Source: Streptomyces sp. SAT1
Lineage (GTDB): Bacteria > Actinomycetota > Actinomycetes > Streptomycetales > Streptomycetaceae
Assembly: GCF_001654495.1 (NCBI RefSeq)
Contig: NZ_CP015849.1
Span: forward strand, 1,874,501 to 1,938,500
Direction: 5' to 3'
DNA: 64,000 nt
Each line of letters begins with the position of its first letter. Within the stretch, counting starts at the first letter, position 1. Below the pieces are notes generated by a model. The model saw only the letters and a list, made by a program, of their open reading frames with translations, was not told where the DNA came from and did no database searches. Shown here piece after piece: positions 7,978 through 17,900 of this stretch. Both the position numbers and the translations under genes were made by a program.

Positions 7978-10900
7978 CTATCGCCAGTCCACGGTGAAGA
8001 GCTTACCCACGCGCGTACCGTGGGAAGTAGTCACGCCACCTTCGACCCCGAGACCGGTGCCCACACCTATTGTCGTGGCCCCGACTGCTTCGCCTCGGCT
8101 ATTTGTAGCGCCGATTGCCCGCTCATGGCTACCCGATACAGCTATTCCAAAAGCCCCCGTGAGGGTCCCTCCCCACCCGTCACCTCGAAGCTGCTCAAAA
8201 TCGGTTGCGTTGCTCCCCATGAGCCCAAATCCGAGATTGGCGCCATACGACGGCGTTTCACTCCCCTTACTGAAGCTGACACCATAGTCCGTCTTTCCGT
8301 CGCTTCGTGTTGTGCTTACGAGACAGGCAGAGACTGACCCTCCGACGCCAAACCCGGCTGAACCACTGACGCAGATACCCGTAGTATCTCCCGCAAAATA
8401 CGCGCCCCAGACTTTCTCCGCCCCTCCAGTGAGGGAATTCCAGGCCGTCTTGACAGCCGCTTTGATTCCTTCCTTCTTGCGACGCTCTTTGGCGGCTGCA
8501 GCGTTCCGTTCGTTGGCTTCTTTGGTGGCCTGAGCCTTGGTAGCTGCTGCTTCTTTTTTGTTGTAGTGGAAGACGTCGTAGTTGGCGGGGTCGGAGCGGT
8601 ACTTCTTGTACTTCTTCTGGGATTCCTTGTCCTTGAGCGGGGTCTGGTGCCAGCGCCACTTGCCGTTGTCGTACGTGTAGCCGACGGACATGCCGCGGTC
8701 CTGGCCCCAGCGGTCGTCATTGTAGGAGGCTCCGCCGGCGGGGCCGTCGGGGCGGAGGCCGTCGGGGTCGGACTTGGTGATGGGGTTGTTGTGGGCGTAG
8801 GAGTAGGCGTTCATCTGGGCCGGGTCATCGGTGTCGATGACGGGGTCGACCGAGAGGAAGCGGCCGAGGTTGGGGTCGTATTCGCGGGCGCCGAGGTGGA
8901 TGAGGCCGGTGGGGTCGGTGGTGCCGCCGACGAAGCCACGGGTGCCGGGGATGGTGCCGGTCTGGGTGGAGCGGTTCTCGCCGAAGGGGAGTTGCTTGCG
9001 GCGGGTGATGGCAAGGGTGGTCATGGCGACCGCGGTCAGGGTGGTGCCCTGCTGGTCGGGGATGAGGAAGGAGAAGCCGCTGCTGGTGCGGACGGCGACG
9101 GTCTGGCCTTCGTGGGTGTAGTAGCGGATGCCTTCCTTGGTCCCGTCCGGCTTGATCTTGAGTTCGTTGCCGCCGGGCAGGGTGAGGGTGGTGGTGCCGT
9201 CGGCGTCCTTGGTGATCAGGCGGTTGCCGTCGGCGTCGTACTGGTAGCCGGTGGTCCGGCCGTTCTGAGTGAGGGTGGCGAGGTGGCCTTCGTCGTCCCA
9301 GGTGAGGTCCTGGGTGGTGGCGCCGATGGTGCGCTTGGTGGTGTTGCCCGTGGCGTCGTAGGCGAAGGCGCTGGTGCGGCCGTCAGCAGGGCCGCCCTTG
9401 GCGGTGGCGGTCTGGACGGCGTGGGGCAGACCGGTCTTGGGGGTGTTGTGGGTGTAGGTGGTGGTGGCGTCGGAGCCGGCCAGGGCTCCTGTGCCGTGGT
9501 CGGTCTGCTCTATGCGGTTGCCGACCGTGTCGTACGTGAAGGTCTGCCAGTAGGCGTCCGGGCCGCCGACAGCAGCGGTCGAGGGCTGTGTGGTGCAGTC
9601 GGTCTTCGCCGTCCACGCCTCGGTCAGACGGCCCAGGGCGTCGTTGGTGAAGCACTGGGTGTCGACCGTCTTGGCGGTGTCCTGGCCGCTGGCGGTGGTG
9701 ATGCCGGTGATGTTCCCCGCGTCGTCGTAGGCGTAGGTGACGTCGTCGATGCGCTGGGGGGCGAGGTCGCGGTCGGTGGTCTGGCGGGTCAGGCGGCCGG
9801 TGAACTCGTCGTAGGTCTGGGTCTTGTAGACCTTCTTGCCGAGGGTGCCGTACTCGGTGCGTACGGGGCGTGAGAAGACGTCGTGGCTGGTGGCGTTGAC
9901 GAGAGTGATGAGGCCGGCGGCGGTCTTCTCCGGGAGGTTGCCCTGGCCGTAGACCGTAGTCTGGCGTTCGCTGGGCAGGTTGCCGACCGCGGGGTGCTTG
10001 ATCCAGGTCTGCTGGCCTGTGTAGTCGTTGTAGCCGTAGGTCCAGTTGTAGGTGCCCGCGCTCGCGCCCGCCTCGGCCGGGATGGTGACCGTGGTGGAGG
10101 TGGGCTGGTAGGCGTCGTTGTAGGAGTCGACCGTTGAGACGTACTTCTTGCCGTCGAGGTAGCGGGTGCTGCCGGCCGGCTGGCCCTTGGCGACGGTGTC
10201 GTAGGTCCACTCGGCGAGCAGGGCGTTGCCCTTCTTGAGGCTGGTCCTGCGTCCCAGGGCGTCGTACCCGTTGGTCAGGGTGATGCCGCGGGCGTCGGTG
10301 GCGGTGACCGGGTTGCCGAGTTCGTCGTAGGCGGTGTGGCTCTTGCCCTTGTCGGGGTCGTCGACGTCGGTCTGCTGGCCTCGGGCGTCGAAGGTGTAGG
10401 TCCACACGTTGCCGGCCGGGTCGGTCACGGTCAGCGGTTCGTCGAACTTGCCGTAGGTGTAGTGCGTCTTCTGCGAGGCGGTGCGGGCCGCGTCGGTGTA
10501 CTCGAGGCGGTCGGTGGTCCGGCCGCGGGCGTCCGTGACGACGGTGGTGGCGGTGCCGCCCTTCGGCGGGATCACCGTGGTGCGGTCACCGTCGTAGACC
10601 GTCTTGGAGCGGTACTTCTCATCGGCGTAGGTGGAAGCGATGGTGTCGGTGACGCGGCCCAGGCCGTCGTACACGTTCTGCGTCATCGCGGGGACCGTGT
10701 TGTCGGCCGCCTTCGTCAGGGTCGCCGACGGAGCCCCGTCGGTGTAGTAGGCGGCGTAGGTCTTCCAGGGGTTGCCGCGGGTGTCGTACAGCGTCTCCGT
10801 CACGATCCGGTTGGTCGTGCCGATCGCACGGGCCTGGGTCTCACGCGGGCGCAGCAGGCCGTCGTAGAACTGGTAGGTGGTGTCGTAGGAGCCGTCGTAC

Positions 10901-13900
10901 TGGAGTGTCTTGGTCGCCACCACGTTGGCTGCGGTCTGGGAGACGGTGTAGGTGTACTCGGCCGAGGGCTGGGCGGGGTGGTCTGCCTTGGACCAGCCGG
11001 GGTTCCAGACCTGCCGGGTGCGGCCCAGGCCGTCGTAGACGGCCTCCGTGCGCTTGCCGTTGGCGTCGGTCACGGCCGTGGGCACGGCGCGGGCCGGGTC
11101 GTAGGTGGTCGTGGTGGTGTGACCGAGCGCGTTGGTCCGGGTCTCGGCGGTGGGCGCCTCGATCGTGGCCGGGGTGTAGGCCGTGGTCGTGGTGCTGCCC
11201 TTGGCGTCGGTCTTGGTCAGTTCGCGGCCGTGCTGGTCGTAGGTGTGCCGGGCCGTGGTGAGGTAGCCGGTGCCCTTGTCGTCCTGCTCTTCGAGGCGGG
11301 TCACGTCACCCTTGGTGGGAGCCGTTTCCAGACTGGTGGCGCCGTCGTAGTAGTGCCGTTCGACGGAGACGAGGTCGGCGGGCAGCTGTGGCGTCTTGTC
11401 GCAGGCGACCGCCACGGTGCGCTGCTCCTTGGTCAGCGTGAGGATGTTCGCCGCCGTGTTGCGCGCATAGCTGGTGGTGGTGCACGTCTCGTCGCCCGCG
11501 GTGGCGATGTCGCCGAGGTCCGACTCGGTCAGGACCAGGCCGTAGTCGTCGAAGGTCCGCACGGTCCGTGTGGTGCGCCAGGAGTCGCCGACGGCGATAC
11601 GGGTCCTCTCCTCCTGGACGGCGGTGACGTAGGCGTTCAGGGGCGACAGGCCGGTACGGGCCTGCGTGGCGGTGGCCTTGCCGTGCCAGGGCGTGTAGCT
11701 GGTGGTGGTCTCCAGTTTGCCGCCGGAGCCGTTGAAGGTGGCCTCTTCCCGGGTCATCCCCGCGAAGGCCGGATGGTCGGTGACCGCGGTCCCCTCGTGG
11801 TCCTTGACGGCGGCACCGTCGATGCCGCGGAAGTAGCGGTACTCCTTCAGCGTCTGCTGCGTCGAGGCGGGACTGCCGCCGCGCACCTCGACCCGGCCGT
11901 AGCCCTTGCGGTCACCGTAGGTGAGGTACTTGGCCTTGGTGAACTCGTCGTCGTCCTTGCCCCAGGCCATGCCGTCCAGGTAGCTGTAGTCGGTCTCCTT
12001 CGTCGGCGCGCCGCCGGTGTTGTCCGACTCCAGGACCTGGGTGACGACGTAGGTGTGGAACCAGTCCAGGTACGGCTCGTAGTTCGCGGCCGGCGCGTCC
12101 GGCGGGGACCACATGACCGGGTAGCAGCGACGGGTGTTGGAGGCGGGGGCGGGCATGTCACCCGGCTTGCAGTCGGGCTGGGAGTAGGTGACGCCGAGGG
12201 TGGCGCCGCTCTCGGTGTTGATGCCGTAGACGCGGTAGCGGACCAGCGGGGGCACCGGGTCGGGCTTGCCGCCGGTGGTCGCGCCCTCGACGCGGTTGGC
12301 CAGTTGCTGACCCTTGAAGGTGACGGTGGGCAGGGTGACATCACCCGTGCCGGTGTGGCCGGTGTGGGTGAGGGACGCCAGCCACAGGGCAGGGGCTGAA
12401 CCGTCGCCGGTGGCGGGGAACTGCTGGGTCAGGCTCCAGCTGTCGACGGGCTTGTAGGCGCCGCCGGTCAGGACCGACGTATCGATCTTCGTCAGCCGCT
12501 TACGGGTCCAGAACGACGGCGAGTAGCGGTCCTTGCACTCGGTGTTCGGCGCGCAGTACTGGTCGAAGGGGACGTCGGGCCAGTTCTTGGCGTGGCTCGC
12601 GTCGAAGGTGCCGCAGTCGGTCAGGCACCGTTCTGCGACGGTGAAGCCCACCTTCGCGGCCGCTTTGCCGCTGTAGGCGCTGCCGGCGCGCAGTCCGTAG
12701 TCGATGTGGTCGAGGTAGCCGCCCCGGTCGTAGACGGTGGCGGTGGAGGCGCCGGTGTCGGGGTTGACGTTGCGTCCGTAGTAGTTGGTCTCCTTGGCCC
12801 AGTAGTAGGCCATCGCGTCGGCGTGCGGGTCGACGACGTAGTCGAGGTTCCAGCGCCATGCCTGCTGGCACCAGGAGTCCTTGTAGGCGTCGGCGTGGCA
12901 TGGTTCGCCGGCGTGGTTGCCGAACACGGGGACGGTCCAGGTCGAGTTGGTCTCCGTCTTGCCGCTGCTCCAGCCGGGCAGGCGGTTGTAGCCGAAGTAG
13001 TACTGGATGCCGTCGGGTGTCGTGACCTTCCAGTACTCGTCGTTGTCGTCGCCGTTGCCGCGAGCCTTGTCGGTGAGCTTCTCCGCCTTGGTGCCGTCGT
13101 CGCTCTGCAGATGCCACTCACCGGAGGTGTCGTCATGGACGAGCACGTTGGACTGGCCGTTGAGGTTGAGGACCGCGTTGTCCTTCTTCCAGCACAGGTC
13201 ACCACTCTTGTCGGTGCCGTTGCCGTCCTTGGCGTCGTCCGAGCAGGACACGTAGCGGCGCTCGATGAAACCGGGCTCCAACGACCAGCCGTCACCGACC
13301 CAGTTCGCCTGGTTGTTCGTCGCGGCCGTACGGCCGTCGACCGCCTGCGAGGAGTAGGAAAGGCCCAGCTTCGGCTGGACCCCGCCCGGGACCTCCGGGG
13401 TGTCGATACCGTACGACCAGGTGAAGGCACCGTTGGAACCACCCGCGGACCAGGATGCCGACGGTGCCAGCGAAGTGGCCCCGAAGTTGCCCGAAGACCC
13501 TGATACGGCGGCCGTGACCGCCAGCAGCACCGTCCCGCCGCCGACGGCACCGGACTTGGCCGTCTTCGGCAGAGCCGCGCCGGACGCCTGCTGTGCCGCG
13601 GGCAGTGCGACCGTCGCCGAGAGCGTCCTGGACTTGACGTCGTTGTCCGTGCGGAGGTCCTGGCCCGTACGGCAGCGCTCGTCCGCGGGAGCGGTCAGCG
13701 CGCACTCGGGAAGCCGGCGCAGCGTCAGGCGGGAGGCCCAGTCGCCGCCGAACATGTGCTGGTAGGCCGAATAGTCGACATCGATGGCGACATTGCCTTG
13801 GGCGCCTTCCGTGGGGCGAAGGGCCAGCAGCACACCGTCGACACCGAGCCTTCGCGCGGCCTGCTGGCCGAGGATCTCCACCTGTGCCTTGCCCGGACCG

Positions 13901-14274
13901 GCCGCAGCTCCGGCGGCCTTCGCGCCAGCTCTGCCGATCCGCAACGGCAGGCTTCCCGCCGCGACCTTGCCGCCCTGGTCAAGCTGGACAGTCGCCTTGC
14001 CCGGACGCGGCCAGGCCGCCTTGGGCGACGCCTTCCAGGCATGCCGACCCGCTTCGTCGGGCTTGCGCAGTTCCTTGGCCGTGACCGGGGACGTCGGTAC
14101 GGGGTCCGGCTTCTTCAGCTTCGCCAGCGACAGCTCTGCCGCCGCGGCCACCGGCCCGCCCAGCAGACTCGCCACGAGATAGGCCACGAGCGTGGCGGCT
14201 ATCCACTTGACGGCCCGCGCCCGCCTGCCGGCCAGTCTGCCTGAACGCACGGATCTTATCCGCAAACCGGACAC
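7978..14274 (-). CDS. exported RHS/YD-repeat protein with variable C-terminal tip (polymorphic-toxin-like)
   Basis: 2098 residues. Residues about 18-46 form a Sec-type signal: basic GRRARAVK, hydrophobic core, then AAAAE. Around residues 265-340 is an SpvB/TcB-like region with GVQPKLGLSYSSQ and GWSLEPGFIERRY. YD-type repeats (YDxxGR, TYDALGRR and similar) fill about 1000-1750. The RHS core ends with REYDPNLGRFLSVDP and the DPDGL motif at residues 1836-1840. The 258-residue tail begins with a charged KESQKKYKK linker and an Ala/Lys helix (KEAAATKAQATKEANER), then a Gly/Ser-rich domain with ICVSGSAGFGVGGSVSACLV and ending LFTVDWR. No nuclease or other catalytic motif is evident. G+C falls in the distal tail. 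A GTG start after GGGGGGAAA was used; another GTG lies 8 codons later. Extracellular or cell-contact toxin delivery is the family precedent; activity here is untested. Confidence 0.9.
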   Translation of the reverse strand: MSGLRIRSVRSGRLAGRRARAVKWIAATLVAYLVASLLGGPVAAAAELSLAKLKKPDPVPTSPVTAKELRKPDEAGRHAWKASPKAAWPRPGKATVQLDQGGKVAAGSLPLRIGRAGAKAAGAAAGPGKAQVEILGQQAARRLGVDGVLLALRPTEGAQGNVAIDVDYSAYQHMFGGDWASRLTLRRLPECALTAPADERCRTGQDLRTDNDVKSRTLSATVALPAAQQASGAALPKTAKSGAVGGGTVLLAVTAAVSGSSGNFGATSLAPSASWSAGGSNGAFTWSYGIDTPEVPGGVQPKLGLSYSSQAVDGRTAATNNQANWVGDGWSLEPGFIERRYVSCSDDAKDGNGTDKSGDLCWKKDNAVLNLNGQSNVLVHDDTSGEWHLQSDDGTKAEKLTDKARGNGDDNDEYWKVTTPDGIQYYFGYNRLPGWSSGKTETNSTWTVPVFGNHAGEPCHADAYKDSWCQQAWRWNLDYVVDPHADAMAYYWAKETNYYGRNVNPDTGASTATVYDRGGYLDHIDYGLRAGSAYSGKAAAKVGFTVAERCLTDCGTFDASHAKNWPDVPFDQYCAPNTECKDRYSPSFWTRKRLTKIDTSVLTGGAYKPVDSWSLTQQFPATGDGSAPALWLASLTHTGHTGTGDVTLPTVTFKGQQLANRVEGATTGGKPDPVPPLVRYRVYGINTESGATLGVTYSQPDCKPGDMPAPASNTRRCYPVMWSPPDAPAANYEPYLDWFHTYVVTQVLESDNTGGAPTKETDYSYLDGMAWGKDDDEFTKAKYLTYGDRKGYGRVEVRGGSPASTQQTLKEYRYFRGIDGAAVKDHEGTAVTDHPAFAGMTREEATFNGSGGKLETTTSYTPWHGKATATQARTGLSPLNAYVTAVQEERTRIAVGDSWRTTRTVRTFDDYGLVLTESDLGDIATAGDETCTTTSYARNTAANILTLTKEQRTVAVACDKTPQLPADLVSVERHYYDGATSLETAPTKGDVTRLEEQDDKGTGYLTTARHTYDQHGRELTKTDAKGSTTTTAYTPATIEAPTAETRTNALGHTTTTTYDPARAVPTAVTDANGKRTEAVYDGLGRTRQVWNPGWSKADHPAQPSAEYTYTVSQTAANVVATKTLQYDGSYDTTYQFYDGLLRPRETQARAIGTTNRIVTETLYDTRGNPWKTYAAYYTDGAPSATLTKAADNTVPAMTQNVYDGLGRVTDTIASTYADEKYRSKTVYDGDRTTVIPPKGGTATTVVTDARGRTTDRLEYTDAARTASQKTHYTYGKFDEPLTVTDPAGNVWTYTFDARGQQTDVDDPDKGKSHTAYDELGNPVTATDARGITLTNGYDALGRRTSLKKGNALLAEWTYDTVAKGQPAGSTRYLDGKKYVSTVDSYNDAYQPTSTTVTIPAEAGASAGTYNWTYGYNDYTGQQTWIKHPAVGNLPSERQTTVYGQGNLPEKTAAGLITLVNATSHDVFSRPVRTEYGTLGKKVYKTQTYDEFTGRLTRQTTDRDLAPQRIDDVTYAYDDAGNITGITTASGQDTAKTVDTQCFTNDALGRLTEAWTAKTDCTTQPSTAAVGGPDAYWQTFTYDTVGNRIEQTDHGTGALAGSDATTTYTHNTPKTGLPHAVQTATAKGGPADGRTSAFAYDATGNTTKRTIGATTQDLTWDDEGHLATLTQNGRTTGYQYDADGNRLITKDADGTTTLTLPGGNELKIKPDGTKEGIRYYTHEGQTVAVRTSSGFSFLIPDQQGTTLTAVAMTTLAITRRKQLPFGENRSTQTGTIPGTRGFVGGTTDPTGLIHLGAREYDPNLGRFLSVDPVIDTDDPAQMNAYSYAHNNPITKSDPDGLRPDGPAGGASYNDDRWGQDRGMSVGYTYDNGKWRWHQTPLKDKESQKKYKKYRSDPANYDVFHYNKKEAAATKAQATKEANERNAAAAKERRKKEGIKAAVKTAWNSLTGGAEKVWGAYFAGDTTGICVSGSAGFGVGGSVSACLVSTTRSDGKTDYGVSFSKGSETPSYGANLGFGLMGSNATDFEQLRGDGWGGTLTGAFGIAVSGSHERAIGATNSRGEAVGATTIGVGTGLGVEGGVTTSHGTRVGKLFTVDWR
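8576..9036. repeat. direct repeat of the RHS core end (copy 2 of 5005-5460)
   Basis: This part of the RHS gene is present again at 5005-5460 in the same orientation. Between about 5086-5450 and the matching bases there are only about five differences, so the duplication is recent or maintained by gene conversion. The two copies flank the IS and the gene debris and could recombine to delete about 3.6 kb. Confidence 0.9.
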
Positions 14275-14953
14275 TTTCCCCCCACAGGAAGTTCACAAGT
14301 GTGTAGATCACCCGGAACCTAGCACTGAACCCAGGAGAGCCCAAGGGGATGTAAAGAATCGTTTCACCGACTGGCCGAAAATCTACCTGGAAAAATTTTA
14401 AATACCAGCCAATTTATTAATTAAGTTACATTCATGATGAATCGGTCATTTCTGATGCAGGTCAAGCCGCATAGCCCGCAGGATGCGGGCCGCCTCACGC
14501 GCCCCACCTGGGCGGATGCCGAGGCACACATGGGTCGCAGGTGGCAGCGCGCCCACAGTGGGTTGCGATGCACACTCACGTCTGTGAAGATCCTGTAGGG
14601 GGGTGTAATGAAATTCGGAAACGGGAAAAGGCGAGCTGTACTGCCGCGACGGCATGCGGACTGCGGATTTTCCAGGCAGCTGATTTCCACGCCCCGCCCA
14701 CCGATATCCGCCTGCGTGAAACGGGCGAGTGGCCGGAGCTGAAAGTTCCGGCCGCCGTCTGAGCCCTACGGGTGCCCGTCACCGGTGCTGGTGCCGGTGT
14801 TCCACTGCGGCACGCTCTTCTGCCCCTCTCCGCAGAGTCGCCCGGCAGCACCACGTGCCGAGGACTGAGGGTCCCGGCTCTCTCCCCGGTGACGAGACCC
14901 ACTTGGGACCCGCGGATGCGAACCCGTACGACGTACTCACAGAAGGATCCGTG
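14275..14953. promoter_or_regulatory. divergent intergenic region between RHS and FG-GAP genes
   Basis: About 680 bases without a convincing gene. The segment 14385-14445 is strikingly AT-rich for this genome, with TTTTAAATAC, TTTATTAATTAAG and CATTCATGATGAAT, and is the likely promoter zone for one or both divergent genes. The part 14450-14600 encodes on the minus strand a protein-like piece (ALPPATHVCLGIRPGG) that may be a gene remnant. From 14690 to 14940 nothing specific was seen. Confidence 0.5.
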
Positions 14954-17900
14954 ATGAGAACTTCCAGACGCCGGCCGTGGCACAGTCGGCACCGGCGCAG
15001 AACGCTGACCGGTGCCGCCGCCCTTGCCGCGGGCTCCCTGGTGCTGCCTCTCGCCGTGTCGTCACCTGTGTCGGCCGCCACCGCGGGCACGTCTGCCGAA
15101 GTCCGGCCGGACCCGGTGGCCGCGGCTTCCCGAAAGGCGGCGGAGACCGGTGAGCGCGTCGAGGTGACGGCCAAGCGCACCGAGGACACCGAGGTGTATG
15201 CGAACCCGGACGGGAGTTTCACCGAGGACCGGCACGCACTGCCCGAAAGGGTCCGCAAGGGGCACCGGCTGGTGCCCATCGACGCCACGTTGCAGCCCAA
15301 CCCGGACGGAACCCTGTCGACCAGGGCGACCACGGTCGATGTGACGTTCTCCGGGGGCGGCGCCGGTCCGATGGCCACCGTCACACGTGACGGACGCAGC
15401 CTTTCCCTGACGTGGCCGACCGCTCTGCCCGCGCCGGTCGTGGCGGCGGACAGCGCGACCTACCCCGACGTGCTTCCCGGCGTCGACCTCAAACTGCAGG
15501 CCGGGGCCGGCGGCTTCGCCCAGCTCCTCGTGGTCAAAACGCCCGAGGCAGCGGCGAATCCGAAACTGAAGGACCTCCAGTACGGCATGTCGGCCGACGG
15601 TGTCGACGTCAAGGCCGACCCGAACGGCAACCTCACGGCGGTGAACCCGGCGGGTCAGGAGGTCTTCACCAGCCCGACTCCGCGCATGTGGGACAGCAGC
15701 ACCGCCGCCCCTCCCCAGGGCCTGTCCCGTACGACCGCGCAGGGCACGGGAAACGATGGGGACGGACCTGACGTGCCGACCGGTGAGTTCGAGCCGGGAT
15801 ACGGCGCCAAGCAGGCCGCGATGGACGTGAAGGTGACCGACACACACCTGTCGGTCACCCCCGATCAGAGCCTCCTGACGGCCGCGGACACCCACTACCC
15901 GGTGTACATCGACCCGGTGGTGTCGGGCGGCCGTGAGGCATGGACGATCGCCTACAAGAAATACCCGAACTCTTCCTTCTACAACGGCGTCGGCTGGGGA
16001 GGCTCCGGCTCCTCCACGACCACCGCACGCGTGGGCTACGAGAACGAGACGAACGGCCTGGCCGAGTCCTACTTCCGTATGGACTCCAACAAGCTGTGGG
16101 ACACCAACAAACAGATCACCAAGTCCACGTTCAGGATCAAGAACACGTGGTCCTGGTCCTGCACCGACCGTGTCGTCGAGGTCGGACTCACCGGCTCCAT
16201 CAGCTCCGCCACCACGTGGAACAAGCGGCCCAGCTGGGCTCGTACGCTGTCCTCCGTCAACCAGTCCCTGGGCTGGGGCAGTGCCTGCCCAGCCGGCAAC
16301 CTCGCCTTCGACGTGACCTCGGCCGCCAAGGACGCCGCATCGAAGAAGTGGCCCAACATCACACTGGGCATGCGCGCCGCCAATGAGAGCGACGTCTACG
16401 CGTGGAAGAAGTTCGACGCCCACAGCGCGGTCCTCTCCACGGACTACAACACCGTCCCCGACCCGCCCACCGGCCTGTACACGTCCCCGGACACCGGCAA
16501 GAACTGCGGAACCACCACCCCCTACACAGTGATCGGCAACACCGACATCACCCTGGGCGGCAAGTTCACCGACTCCGACGACGGGACCATCAAGGCCCAC
16601 TTCATCCTGTGGCCCACCGGCCACGGCGGAGCCAAGAACGAGGTCAACAGCACCGTCTCCACCACCTCGGGGACCGTCAGCAAACTCGTGGTGCCGAAGG
16701 CGAAACTGGCCGCCCTGCTCAAGGACGCCGGTGTCACCGGAACCGGCACCTTCACCTGGTACGCCCGCGCCGAGGACGCCACCGCGAGCAGCGCCTTCAG
16801 CGCCCAGTGCCACTTCCAGTTCGACGGCACGCGCCCCAGCCATCCGCCCACCGTCACCTCCGTCCAGTTCCCTGACGGCACCGACGGCTGGCCCGAGAAC
16901 ACCAGCCCCGTCCGCACCGCAGGCACCTTCACCCTCGGCAACGGCGGTGTCAGCGACGTCGCCAAGTACGAGTACTGGACCGACTGGGACCCCACCGTCC
17001 GCACCGCGACCCCGGCCACCGCCGGCGGCTCCAAGGACGTCACATTCACCCCGGTGTCAGCCGGCCCCCACTTCCTCTACGCCCGCAGTATCGACCACGG
17101 CAACAACACCTCCGACCGCGCCGCATACCTCTTCTACGTCAAGAGCCCCAACGTCACGGACAAGCCCGGCGACCTCAACGGCGACGGCAACAGCGACCTG
17201 TACGGAGTACGCACCGACGGAGCACTCTGGCAGTACTCCGGCTCCGGCAACGGCTCCCTCAGCGTCTACACCACCGCCAGCACCACCAAGTTCAACGGTG
17301 CCTCCATCACCCACCGCGGCGACTGGACCGGAGACGGCTACGAAGACCTCATCGCCCTCACGGGGAGCGCCGGCAGCAGAACGCTCCAGCTGTACCCCAA
17401 CAACGGCTACGGATACGCCTGCACCACCAAGGGAGAGCAGGCCGACAGCGGGACCTGCACCGCCGACCGCCAGGAACTGACCGTCGACGACCCCGCCGAC
17501 AACCACTGGCAGAACGCCGACCAGGTCCTCGCCATCGGCGACGTCGACGGACCTCTGGACGTGGACGACGACGGCGTCATCGATGTCCCCGGCTTCCCCG
17601 ACCTCCTCGTCAAGGAAGGCAATCTGCTCTGGCTCTACTACGGCGCCAGCATCTACTCCCTCGACGCGGCCAGCGAACCCGTCCTCATAGGAAACGGCGG
17701 ATGGTCCGGCTACGACCTCATCGCCCCCGGGGACGTCGACCAGGACGGAAACGTCGACATTCTGGCCCGGGAGAAGTCCACCGGTGCTCTGTACCTCTAC
17801 CCCGGCACCGGACCCACCGGCGCGGGACTCGCCTCTCGCGTCCGGATCGGCACCGGCTGGACCCCCACCAGCCGCCCGCTCATCGCCTCGGGCGGTGACG

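Noticed and set aside
14421..14690. An 89-codon minus-strand gene upstream of the FG-GAP gene
   Set aside because: No ribosome-binding site, Cys/Arg-rich composition and no domain. At most a fragment of a decayed gene.
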